Source of the DNA: CAVSWN01 sp046728115
GTDB taxonomy: Bacteria; Acidobacteriota; Vicinamibacteria; Vicinamibacterales; CAVVIG01
Assembly (NCBI GenBank): GCA_046728115.1
Contig: JBKPDW010000167.1
Span: 1 to 24,560, forward strand
Length of the DNA: 24,560 nucleotides
Direction: 5' to 3'
The notes below the pieces were generated by a model. That model had not been told where the DNA came from. It was given only the letters and a program-made list of their open reading frames with translations, and ran no database searches. Position numbers and translations under genes: made by a program. Shown here in pieces: positions 9,800 through 17,458 of the stretch (positions within the stretch are counted from its first letter, which is position 1; each line of letters starts with the position of its first letter).

Positions 9800-10126
9800 A
9801 TGAAACATCTGGGCTGGAGTCTGCTTGCTGTCGGTGCGCTTTCCGCAGCTCCCGGCAAGCACACGTTCACCGGCATCATTACGGACGACGTGTGCGGGAA
9901 GGCCGGTCATTCCCAAATGCGAATGGGGCCGACCGATGCCGAATGCACCATTGCCTGCATCGGTGCTCACGGTGCCATGTACGTGCTGTACGACGGCAAG
10001 GAGCTCTACACGTTGAACGACCAGCGGACGCCGGAACAATTTGCGGCTCAGAGAGTGAGGGTCACAGGGACCCTGGACGCCAAGACCAGGACGATCCAGG
10101 TGGAGTCGATTCGCACAGCAAAATAA
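9800..10126 (+). CDS. Small exported protein, DUF5818-like
   Basis: 108 residues from ATG 9800. A short signal-like leader (MKHLGWSLLAVGALSAAPG) precedes a domain beginning HTFTGIITDDVCGK and containing two further cysteines (ECTIACIGAHGA). It ends with a strand-rich RVRVTGTLDAKTRTIQVESI, suggestive of an OB-like beta barrel. The 'TGxITDxxC...CxxxC...YxLxD...VxVTGTLD...' pattern matches small acidobacterial proteins that I know as DUF5818-like; this is from memory and unverified. Three cysteines and a histidine (GKAGHS) could bind a metal or form a disulfide. Follows the preceding exported-protein gene by eight bases. Function unknown. Confidence 0.7.
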   Translation: MKHLGWSLLAVGALSAAPGKHTFTGIITDDVCGKAGHSQMRMGPTDAECTIACIGAHGAMYVLYDGKELYTLNDQRTPEQFAAQRVRVTGTLDAKTRTIQVESIRTAK

Positions 10127-10307
10127 GCCACTTTCACACACCACGCGGATTGGGCGGCGCGGGCCGCGGGCGTGGCCGCCGTCTCAATACTGGATCTTCG
10201 CCAAACAGGGTCATGGGACTACGGTTGTCAGACAATTCTCTGATGAATCCGGACCTCGTCCGCTGGACGCAGAATCGCTGTGAAGGCAAGCCGGAGCCGT
10301 GTGGTTG

Positions 10308-11006
10308 TCAGCGGAGGACCTTCCCAAACTCGGAAGAACGACGGGCGACGACCTGACTGCTTGGCTCAGACTGCGATAGTGGGATGCTGCGGCTCGGGCT
10401 GCCGCGGTGCGAGTCGAACGCGCATCCCGCAAAAGCATTCGTCTCGAATCGGTGGTTCACGGCGAAGTGCGGCACGTACTCGTCCATCGCGTCCGCGAGC
10501 GGTCGAATCATTCTCGACGGGGTCCGCGCGGCGGGCTCGAAGAGAAAAGCTGTTCCGCCGACGCAATAGACGACCCACGCATGCTGGCGATCGATCTCCG
10601 GTCGATCGCCGCCAATCACGCGGCCCACGCAGAACTCGGCGTCGATGCCGATCTCCGCCAGCTTACGCCACGCCCACAGCGCAAAGTCTTCGCAATCGCC
10701 CCGCCTGCGTTCTTCGAAGCTGCGAGGATGCTGCCAGACGTCCCGCTCGTGAAACAACTCGACGTCGGTAACGTATTCGCAGGTCTGCAGCCATGCCACG
10801 ATGTCGTCGATCGATGTCACGCGCACGCAGCTCTCGCCTTCGAAGTACTCGGCGAACGGCTGCCTGGAGCCCGGGCCGAACGCGCGCGCCGGCACCGGCA
10901 TCGGCAGGCGGTCCCAAGGCGACTCGCGCCCGGCAAGACGCGCAGCGAGACGGATGATCGGTGAAAGAAGCCGGCGGAGCGACCCTCCGGCTGATGACGC
11001 CGGCAC
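10308..11006 (-). CDS. Transglutaminase-like cysteine protease (BTLCP type)
   Basis: 232 residues. The core has the papain/transglutaminase-fold triad: C105 in RRGDCEDFALWAW, H142 in RQHAWVVY, and an acidic or polar residue in the FLFEPA strand that follows (E157). The GDCEDFA and HAW motifs are those of bacterial transglutaminase-like cysteine proteinases (DUF920). Family members include periplasmic LapG-like proteases, but this copy shows no obvious signal peptide, and no LapD-like partner is next to it. The first 30 residues are basic, and the last 35 are serine/arginine-rich and probably disordered. Start is GTG 11006, with AGGA eight bases upstream. It diverges from the glycosyltransferase gene across 60 bases. 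Confidence 0.75.
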   Translation of the reverse strand: MPASSAGGSLRRLLSPIIRLAARLAGRESPWDRLPMPVPARAFGPGSRQPFAEYFEGESCVRVTSIDDIVAWLQTCEYVTDVELFHERDVWQHPRSFEERRRGDCEDFALWAWRKLAEIGIDAEFCVGRVIGGDRPEIDRQHAWVVYCVGGTAFLFEPAARTPSRMIRPLADAMDEYVPHFAVNHRFETNAFAGCAFDSHRGSPSRSIPLSQSEPSSQVVARRSSEFGKVLR

Positions 11007-11066
11007 GTTGGATCCTGACGCAAATTCTAGCGCAATCGTTCAAACGCGCATGCCGGCCCGCCGCAT

Positions 11067-12566
11067 ATGATTCCCATCGTGAGTCACGGCCGAGTGCGAC
11101 TGGCCTCCGCTCTCATTGCGGCTCTGCCTCTTTTCCGACTGAATGGACAGAGCTTCTGGTACGACGAGCTATTCACCGTCTGGGTGGCGCGCCACACGTC
11201 CCTCCAAGTGATCCACGAAGCATCCGTCGACGGCTATACGCCGCCTCTTTACTACCTCCTGGTGGGCGCTCTCTGGAGGCTTGGGCTGCGAACGGAGAGC
11301 TTGAGAGTTCTGAGCGTTCTGGGCGGAGCCGTTTGTCTTTTCTTCCTGGGTCGCCTGGCCACACGACTCGGGGGCCCCTCCGCCGGCCGGACGGCCTGGG
11401 TTCTCGCTGGGCTGTCTCCGTTTCTCGTGTCGCTTTCTCAAGAGCTGCGTCCCTACACCTGCTTCTTGGCCTGCGCCCTCGCCGCTGCGGACGTGTTCCT
11501 CACCTGGTGGACCAAGCCGAGTTGGCGCTGCGCAACGGCGTGGGGTGCTCTCCTCGTCTCGGCTGCCGGGTTTTCATACCTGAGTTTGGCGCTTGTGCCG
11601 GTGGCCCTCGCCGCCTCGATCGCGTCACGCTCGCAAAAACAAGCTCTGTGGGTCGCGGGCGCCGCGACGACCCTGGCTCTCGTCCTGTCCATTCCCGGCC
11701 TCGCGAAAGGGACCGAGCTGGTCGGAGATCGACACGAGGCGGGACAGTTGAAGATCGAGACCCGCTGGAAGTATCCGCTGGCGCGCCTCGCGCTCGGCCA
11801 TGGCGTACGCATGCCTCCCCTCGCGAGCGGTCGCGACCGCCGTCTCACAACAGCCTCAGAGCTGGCCGTGGGATCCGTTCTCGTCCTGGCGCTGGTGAGG
11901 CTTTGGCGCGATCGCGACAAGGCGGTTGCGCTGGCCCTTGGCGCGTTTGTGTTCGCTCTGGCCGCGGTTTGGGTCGCCGATGCGGTAACCGGTATCGGCG
12001 TGACGACGCGATATCTCGCGCTCGCCTTCCCGCCCTTCGTGCTGGTCGTCGCGCTCACCGCCATCCGGTCGAGAGTCGCGAAGCCGTTTGTCGGCGTTCT
12101 TCTCGCGCTGCAGCTCGTCGGCCTTGGCCAATACCTGTTCGTTCGGGACTACTTCCGGGACGACTGGCGGGCGCTCACCTCACGTCTCACGCAGTTGACC
12201 CAACGGGACGATCTGGTTTGGGGCTTTCCCCTTCATCATCTCGAAGTGGCGGCGCGATTCTATGCGCCCGACCTCGCCGTCGGTGGAGGCTACGTGGGCA
12301 GGCGCGGCATTCCGTATTTCATCAAGTCGGGACAGCGATGGAAGGGCTACGGGCTTGCAGGTGAGCTCGAGCGCGCGGACGATCTCCCTGCCGAGGTCTC
12401 ACGTCGAACGGCAGGCCGTCGAGTGTTGCTGGTCACGTACGAGGATAACGATTGGCACGGCGACACGAGGCCACTCGTCGAATCTCTCGGATCCCGAGGG
12501 TCGATGGAGGCCGAGCGCTTCCCGGGCCGCGAGGTGCTCGTCCTGAGGGTTTATCCACGCCAGTGA
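11067..12566 (+). CDS. GT-C fold glycosyltransferase, GT39/ArnT-like membrane protein
   Basis: 499 residues with about ten hydrophobic segments. The first periplasmic loop carries the GT-C catalytic motif SFWYDELFT (D33, E34), followed by DGYTPPLYYLLVGALWRLG, the usual second conserved patch. SLSQELRPYTCFL and VTTRYLALAFPPF are also typical. Such enzymes move a sugar from a polyprenyl-phosphate donor onto lipid, glycan or protein on the outer face of the inner membrane. The soluble C-terminal part (about 390-499) is expected in the periplasm. Acceptor and sugar cannot be inferred. No other glycan genes are adjacent, so this looks like an isolated gene. The start ATG 11067 has no clear ribosome binding site. 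Confidence 0.82.
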   Translation: MIPIVSHGRVRLASALIAALPLFRLNGQSFWYDELFTVWVARHTSLQVIHEASVDGYTPPLYYLLVGALWRLGLRTESLRVLSVLGGAVCLFFLGRLATRLGGPSAGRTAWVLAGLSPFLVSLSQELRPYTCFLACALAAADVFLTWWTKPSWRCATAWGALLVSAAGFSYLSLALVPVALAASIASRSQKQALWVAGAATTLALVLSIPGLAKGTELVGDRHEAGQLKIETRWKYPLARLALGHGVRMPPLASGRDRRLTTASELAVGSVLVLALVRLWRDRDKAVALALGAFVFALAAVWVADAVTGIGVTTRYLALAFPPFVLVVALTAIRSRVAKPFVGVLLALQLVGLGQYLFVRDYFRDDWRALTSRLTQLTQRDDLVWGFPLHHLEVAARFYAPDLAVGGGYVGRRGIPYFIKSGQRWKGYGLAGELERADDLPAEVSRRTAGRRVLLVTYEDNDWHGDTRPLVESLGSRGSMEAERFPGREVLVLRVYPRQ

Positions 12567-12569
12567 CTG

Positions 12570-12936
12570 CCCGCGCAGCTCCCAATCCAATTCCGGGAAC
12601 ACAGAAGAAGCTGTGGATGGCGCGAGCGAACGCGTCGGTCGCGAGCTCCAGCTCGCCAACCCTGGCGAGCGCGCGCGATGTAGTAAACCTCGCCGTCTGG
12701 AAAGTCCTCGTCGAAGAACTCGAGAACAGTGTGGTCCACGAGGCCGCGATCCCGTCACGGCCGCGAACGTCGCCGAACACCGGGCTCACGGTCACGGCCT
12801 CTTCGGCATACAAGCTGGCCATGCGTGCCGGATCGCGACTGGCGGCGGCCTCGACGAGCTGCCGCACCAGGGCGAGCGCATCTTCGCGCCACAGCGGACG
12901 GGAGGATCTGCGGAGCGGCGATGGTAGCATGCGCAT
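12570..12936 (-). pseudogene. SnoaL/NTF2-like protein, probably fragmentary
   Basis: The minus-strand frame beginning at 12936 (or ATG 12930) has an N-terminal half typical of SnoaL-like (NTF2-fold) proteins: ALVRQLVEAAASRDPARMAS, LYAEEAVTVSPVFGDV, RGRDGIAASW. After LFSSSS the similarity fades, and the frame runs on to 12433, 134 bases into the 3' end of the convergent glycosyltransferase gene. I suspect a frameshift or decay near 12720. The alternative is an intact but divergent protein. Its start lies only a few bases from the start of the divergent purine permease gene, leaving no room for its own promoter, which also argues for decay. No function is assigned. Confidence 0.35.
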
Positions 12937-12942
12937 TCTTCC

Positions 12943-14229
12943 ATGACTTGCACCGACGCGACACCAGCGCCATCACTTTCGGCGGATGTCATCGGCGGGG
13001 TGACGACCTTCTTCACTATGGCGTACATCGTGGTCGTGAATCCCGCGATTCTCGCGACGCCCGGGACTGGAATGCCGTTCTCGGGCGTGATGACGGCGAC
13101 GGTGCTCGTCGCCGCCACCATGACATTGCTGATGGGTTTGTACGCGCGGCTGCCGTTCGCCGTCGCGCCCGGCATGGGGCTGAACGCGTTCTTCGCGTTC
13201 ACCATTGTGCTGCAGGCCAAGGTGCCCTGGCAGACCGCGCTCGGCATCGTCTTCTGGGCGGGCGTACTGTTCGTCGCCGTGTCGGCGACGCCGGTGCGCG
13301 AGCGCATCGCACTGGCGATTCCCGCGTCGCTGCAGGCCGCAGTTGCCGCGGGCATCGGGCTGCTGCTGACGTTCATCGGGCTGCGCAACGCCGGACTCGT
13401 TGTCGGCGATCCAGCCACGCTGGTGCGCATGGGTGCGCTGGATTACCGCTCGGCATTCCTGCTGATCGGCATGACGATCGCCGTGGCGTTGACGCGACGA
13501 AGCAACCCACTGGCCTTTCTCTCGGCAATCTTCGTCGTGACGGCGCTCGCGTGGGCCTTCGGTTACGCGAAACCGCCCGAACACTACGTCAGCGCGCCGG
13601 ATTTTTCCTCCGCCTTGCTGGCGCTCGACGTTCGCGGGGCGTTGAAGCTCGCACTTCTGCCGACGATCTTCGCGATCCTGTTCACCGATTTGTTCGACTC
13701 GCTCTCGACGTTCATCGGCGTCGCCGGGGCCGCGGGCCTGACCGATGCCGACGGCCGTCCCATCAATCTGCGCCGCGGCCTTATCGTCGACGCGATTGCC
13801 ACGCTCACCTCGGGCCTGGCGGGCACGTCGCCAGGGACCGCTTACGTCGAGAGCATCGCCGGCATTCGAATGGGCGGCCGCACCGGACGCGCATCCGTCA
13901 TCACGGCGCTGTGTTTTCTGCCGTGCTTTTTTCTCGGCCCGCTGGCGGCGGCCGTTCCCGGATACGCGACGGCGGCTGTGCTGATGCTGGTCGGCGTGTC
14001 GATGTTCCAGTCCGTCTCGAAAATCGATTTCGCGTCGATCGAGGACGCGCTGCCAGCATTCGTCACGGTGGTGTTGATCCCGCTGACGCTGTCGATCACA
14101 CAGGGCATCCTGTGGGGCTTCCTGCTGCACGCGCTGCTCTACACGATCGCGGGCCGGTGGCGCGAAATCGGCTCGACCCTGCGGATCCTGTCGGTTCTGT
14201 CAGCAGGCTTGCTCTGGCTGGGACATTAG
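12943..14229 (+). CDS. NCS2-family purine permease, AzgA type
   Basis: 428 residues, about 12-14 membrane segments, inner membrane. Signature segments: DVIGGVTTFFTMAYIVVVNPAIL (15-37), APGMGLNAFFAF (75-86), FTDLFDSLSTFIG (247-259) and GTSPGTAYVESIAGI then GGRTG (294-315). These are the TM8 and TM10 substrate-site regions of AzgA (COG2252) proteins, which import adenine, guanine or hypoxanthine with protons. The polar residues expected in those regions (D249, E303) are present. ATG 12943 lacks a good ribosome binding site. Encoded between two molybdenum-hydroxylase clusters, it could deliver a purine substrate to the cytoplasmic CoxSLM-like enzyme, but nothing in the sequence links them. Standard length. 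Confidence 0.9.
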   Translation: MTCTDATPAPSLSADVIGGVTTFFTMAYIVVVNPAILATPGTGMPFSGVMTATVLVAATMTLLMGLYARLPFAVAPGMGLNAFFAFTIVLQAKVPWQTALGIVFWAGVLFVAVSATPVRERIALAIPASLQAAVAAGIGLLLTFIGLRNAGLVVGDPATLVRMGALDYRSAFLLIGMTIAVALTRRSNPLAFLSAIFVVTALAWAFGYAKPPEHYVSAPDFSSALLALDVRGALKLALLPTIFAILFTDLFDSLSTFIGVAGAAGLTDADGRPINLRRGLIVDAIATLTSGLAGTSPGTAYVESIAGIRMGGRTGRASVITALCFLPCFFLGPLAAAVPGYATAAVLMLVGVSMFQSVSKIDFASIEDALPAFVTVVLIPLTLSITQGILWGFLLHALLYTIAGRWREIGSTLRILSVLSAGLLWLGH

Positions 14230-14399
14230 AGAGCGTTTTCAGATCTGTGTGGCACGCGGCGATGGCTGTCAGTTTAGTACCTCGTGCTTCGTGCCTGGTC
14301 CGTCCGCGAGTCCAGGCTCCACAGTCCCGGTCCCCATTGTCGCGAAGTTGTTCTCAATCGACCAGCGGGGAAACGAGGTGTATGTGGCGACGTGCAGGC

Positions 14400-14792
14400 T
14401 CACGTTCCGAATGCACGTGACGTATCCGTAGCTCGGAGAAACACGGCTAGCGTCAGCGCGCCCTGCGCGATCAGCATGGAGCCCAGGACCAACGCGTAGC
14501 CTTCGAAGTGCGCGCTGGCGAGCGTGGCGCGGACCATCCAGACGCCAACCGCCGCCAGCAGCGCACCACCGGCGAGAACGGCATATCGCAGCGATGGAGA
14601 TGGCCTTGCCCGCAAGCCCGCCAGCGTGAGGACACCCTGCGCGACGAAGATGGATGCGAGCGTGAACCAGACCGGATAGTTCGCGCGCGGCGGGCGGAGC
14701 ACGACCAGCGACACGGTCAGATAGGCCACCGCCAGCAGGGTCAGCAGACACATCGCGCCCAGAGCCTTTCTCATGGCCGTCATTGTAGCCAT
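14400..14792 (-). CDS. Small four-helix membrane protein, unknown function
   Basis: Up to 130 residues; ATG 14774 or 14783 are alternative starts closer to the first helix. Four hydrophobic segments are visible, about residues 10-32, 40-60, 68-88 and 98-118, separated by short basic or polar loops. The motifs SIFVAQGVLTLAGL and SMLIAQGALTLAVFL (helices 2 and 4) look like an internal duplication of a two-helix unit. I recognise no family. It is a single gene, convergent with the permease gene and 171 bases from it. Confidence 0.55.
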   Translation of the reverse strand: MATMTAMRKALGAMCLLTLLAVAYLTVSLVVLRPPRANYPVWFTLASIFVAQGVLTLAGLRARPSPSLRYAVLAGGALLAAVGVWMVRATLASAHFEGYALVLGSMLIAQGALTLAVFLRATDTSRAFGT

Positions 14793-14872
14793 TCACACTT
14801 TGCGTTGTAAAGTTGATTGGCGCCCAGGCGCCGAGTTCGGCCTGTCACAGATCGGAGCGGTCGCGCGTCTTG

Positions 14873-15088
14873 GTACCGGCGCTGGTCTCCTTGGATCTGT
14901 GTGCCAACACGCCACAAGTGGCGATGCCCGTTCACTACGTGTTCGGCGAGCGAGACGTGACCTCTGCGGCCGTCGTGAAGGAACCGCCTACGACGGTGGC
15001 CACCCCGCTGAGCACGGTCACCGTCGTCCCGGATGCTGGCCACATGGTGTATTTCGAGCGGCCGTGCGATCGATTGCTGCAAGCGTCA
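14873..15088 (+). pseudogene. C-terminal remnant of an alpha/beta hydrolase
   Basis: An open frame (14813-15235) contains VPALVSLDLCANTP, VAMPVHYVFGERD and VPDAGHMVYFERP. These match the last third of alpha/beta-hydrolase-fold enzymes: the strand carrying the catalytic Asp (GERD) and the strand carrying the catalytic His (AGH). The nucleophile elbow (GxSxG), oxyanion region and N-terminal sheet are missing, and the flanking translation does not look like the family. There is no ribosome binding site. It cannot be a working hydrolase. This is what remains of a deleted gene within the 627-base gap from 14793 to 15420; I see nothing else in that gap. Confidence 0.6.
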
Positions 15089-15420
15089 CAACGCGATGCG
15101 CTCGTCGAGCAACTCGGTGGTCCAGGACGCACGAACCTTGCCGATGCCTGCCCGCGTACGCTCAATGGAATATGGGCACGGCGCCGCCGAGAATTCAGAG
15201 GCGTGCGGAATACTCCTCGTCGACTTGCGGAATAACGCCGTCGACGTGCCGGATTTCCGGCAACGTGGCGCGCTAGCGGCTTTCGGGCGCGAAGATTCAT
15301 CTGCAGCGCCACGTCAATCGCGGGTGTTCGGGGACGCTCTGTCATCGGCGGCTGGGTACCGGCGATGCAGAGGAGTTCCTCGGTCGCCGTCTTGTGTGCG
15401 GGTCGTCGGGGAGGTGAAAG

Positions 15421-17286
15421 ATGTTACGGAAGGTCTTGCTCGTCAGCGGGATTCTCTCGTCGCTGTTGTATGCAGCGATGACTGTCATCATCGCGATGCA
15501 AGGGGAAGGCTACAGCTCCGCGTCGCAGGTGATCAGCGAGCTGTCCGCGATCGGCGCTCCAACCAGATGGCTTTGGCTCCTGCCTGGCGCGGTCTACACC
15601 GTGCTGGTGACCGCCTTCGGATGGGGCGTCTGGAAATCGGCCGATCGCAATCGCTCTTTGCGCATCGTCGGGGGCTTGATCATCGCCTACGGTTCCCTCG
15701 GCATTCTCTGGCCGTTTGCCCCGATGCACCTCCGCGAAGCGGTGGCGGCAGGCGGAAGCACGCTGAGCGATACGATGCACGTCGTATTGAGCAGTGTGAC
15801 TGTTTTCCTCATGCTGCTCGCGATTGGTTGCGGGGCTGCGGCGCTTGGAAAGCGGTTTCGCCTTTACTCGGTTGCGACCCTGGTGATCCTCCTCGCGTTT
15901 GGCGGGTTGACCTTTTGGGAGGCCCCTCGGCTCGCGGCCAATCTGCCGACGCCGTGGATAGGGGTGTGGGAGCGCATCAATGTCGGCGTGTTCCTGCTCT
16001 GGGTCGTCGTGCTTGCGACCGCACTGTTGCGGGCCCGGGGCACCGGGGCCATCACCGCGTGCGTGGATATCGTGGCACCACATGCCGTAGAGGGACACGT
16101 CAGTCGTGGCTTTGAAACGGTGCGCGAGGCGTTTGCCGACAACTTCGCTCGACGCCGGGAACTGGGCGGCGCGTGTTGCGCGTATCAGCGCGGCGAGAAA
16201 GTCGTCGATCTCTGGGGCGGCATTCGAAACAAGCAAAGCGGAGAGTCCTGGGAGCAGAACACGATGGTTGTCGTCCATTCGGCCACCAAGGGTCTCGCCG
16301 CGATGACCCTCGCGATCGCCCACTCGCGGGGCTGGCTCGACTACGACGAACGGGTATGCGCGTACTGGCCGGAGTTCGCGCAGCAGGGCAAGGAGCGCAT
16401 CACCGTCCGCCAGCTACTGGCGCATCAGGCGGGGCTCTTCGCGATCAACGAGCCCGTCGATCGGAGCATCCTCGCCGATCTCGATCGCCTGGCGGTCGTC
16501 CTGGCGCGCCAGAAACCTGCGTGGGAGCCTGGCACGCGGCAGGCGTATCACGCGCTGACCCTCGGATTTTATGAGGGCGAGCTGCTGCGACGTGTCGATC
16601 CCCGGCATCGCAGCCTGGGACAATTCTTCCAGGACGAGATCGCCTCGCCGCTCGGGCTGGACCTGTACCTCCGCCTGCCTGATGCGATCCCGAACTCTCG
16701 CCTCGCAACCATCGCGCCGCCCGGTCGGATGGAGATGCTCCTCCGCTTCCCCTTTCGCTTCACGCTGGAGGCGATGAATCCACGCTCGAACATCTACCGG
16801 GCGCTCGTGATCAATCCCGGGACGGCGGTGTACCTCGACGAGCAGCGCGTCTACGCGCGCAATCTCGAGGTGCCATCCGGCAATGCCGTCGGTACGGCTC
16901 GGGCCATCGCGTGCGCGTACAGCGTTTTCGCCACCGGCGGACGCGAGCTGGGTTTACGGCGAGAGACGCTCGACTTGCTGGCCGCGCCCGCGATTCCCCC
17001 GACACGCGGGTGCTACGACGAGTGCCTGAAGGCCGAGGTGCAGTTCTCGCTGGGCTTCATGAAGCCGAGCGCGGTGTGGCCGTTCGGCAGTCCGTCTTCC
17101 TTTGGGGCACCGGGATCCGGCGGCTCGCTTGGCTTTGCCGATCCGGCGACTGGCGTCGGCTACGCCTACGTGACGAGCCAGATGGGAACGACGCTGACCG
17201 GAGACCCCCGGGACGTAGCGCTCGGAGAGGCACTTTATTCCGCTCTTCCAAGGGCTTCGTCAGGCGTGTCGCCTGTTGCGGCCTGA
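15421..17286 (+). CDS. DUF998 membrane domain fused to a beta-lactamase-related serine hydrolase
   Basis: 621 residues. Residues 1-205 form a six-helix membrane unit matching DUF998 (helices near 5-25, 50-70, 82-100, 120-140, 148-165, 187-205). Residues about 220-610 form a class C beta-lactamase / esterase-like domain. The nucleophile motif is SATK (S287, K290), the Tyr motif is Y376-H-A rather than YxN, and the third motif region is GSGGSLGFADP (566-575), as in EstB-like esterases. The YxN change and lack of KTG argue against true beta-lactamase activity; a carboxylesterase or a peptide/lactone hydrolase is more likely. Hydrolase location depends on whether the helix number is even; with six helices and no signal peptide, both ends would be cytoplasmic. 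Strong ribosome binding site (GGAGGTG) before ATG 15421. The join is in frame with no stop, so it looks like a true fusion. Confidence 0.85.
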   Translation: MLRKVLLVSGILSSLLYAAMTVIIAMQGEGYSSASQVISELSAIGAPTRWLWLLPGAVYTVLVTAFGWGVWKSADRNRSLRIVGGLIIAYGSLGILWPFAPMHLREAVAAGGSTLSDTMHVVLSSVTVFLMLLAIGCGAAALGKRFRLYSVATLVILLAFGGLTFWEAPRLAANLPTPWIGVWERINVGVFLLWVVVLATALLRARGTGAITACVDIVAPHAVEGHVSRGFETVREAFADNFARRRELGGACCAYQRGEKVVDLWGGIRNKQSGESWEQNTMVVVHSATKGLAAMTLAIAHSRGWLDYDERVCAYWPEFAQQGKERITVRQLLAHQAGLFAINEPVDRSILADLDRLAVVLARQKPAWEPGTRQAYHALTLGFYEGELLRRVDPRHRSLGQFFQDEIASPLGLDLYLRLPDAIPNSRLATIAPPGRMEMLLRFPFRFTLEAMNPRSNIYRALVINPGTAVYLDEQRVYARNLEVPSGNAVGTARAIACAYSVFATGGRELGLRRETLDLLAAPAIPPTRGCYDECLKAEVQFSLGFMKPSAVWPFGSPSSFGAPGSGGSLGFADPATGVGYAYVTSQMGTTLTGDPRDVALGEALYSALPRASSGVSPVAA

Positions 17287-17458
17287 CGGTTGGTCTCCGA
17301 CGCGTGCCTGCACGATGCGATGGAGGAGGTCATCCCCATCGGCGGGTAACATCGCCGACCGAGCGCGTTACGGAGGCGCCAGGCATTTCCTGCCGCGCGA
17401 AAAGGCCGGAGCCCGTGGCCGCGGCGATCCTGGACGCGCTCGACGCGACGCGAGCCCG

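Noticed and set aside
12729..14420. 563-codon plus-strand frame over the purine permease
   Set aside because: Same high-GC artefact; the NCS2 permease frame 12943-14229 has the family motifs and membrane segments.
15421..17286. Antibiotic-resistance beta-lactamase
   Set aside because: SxxK is present but YxN and KTG are replaced; closer to EstB-like esterases, and fused to DUF998.
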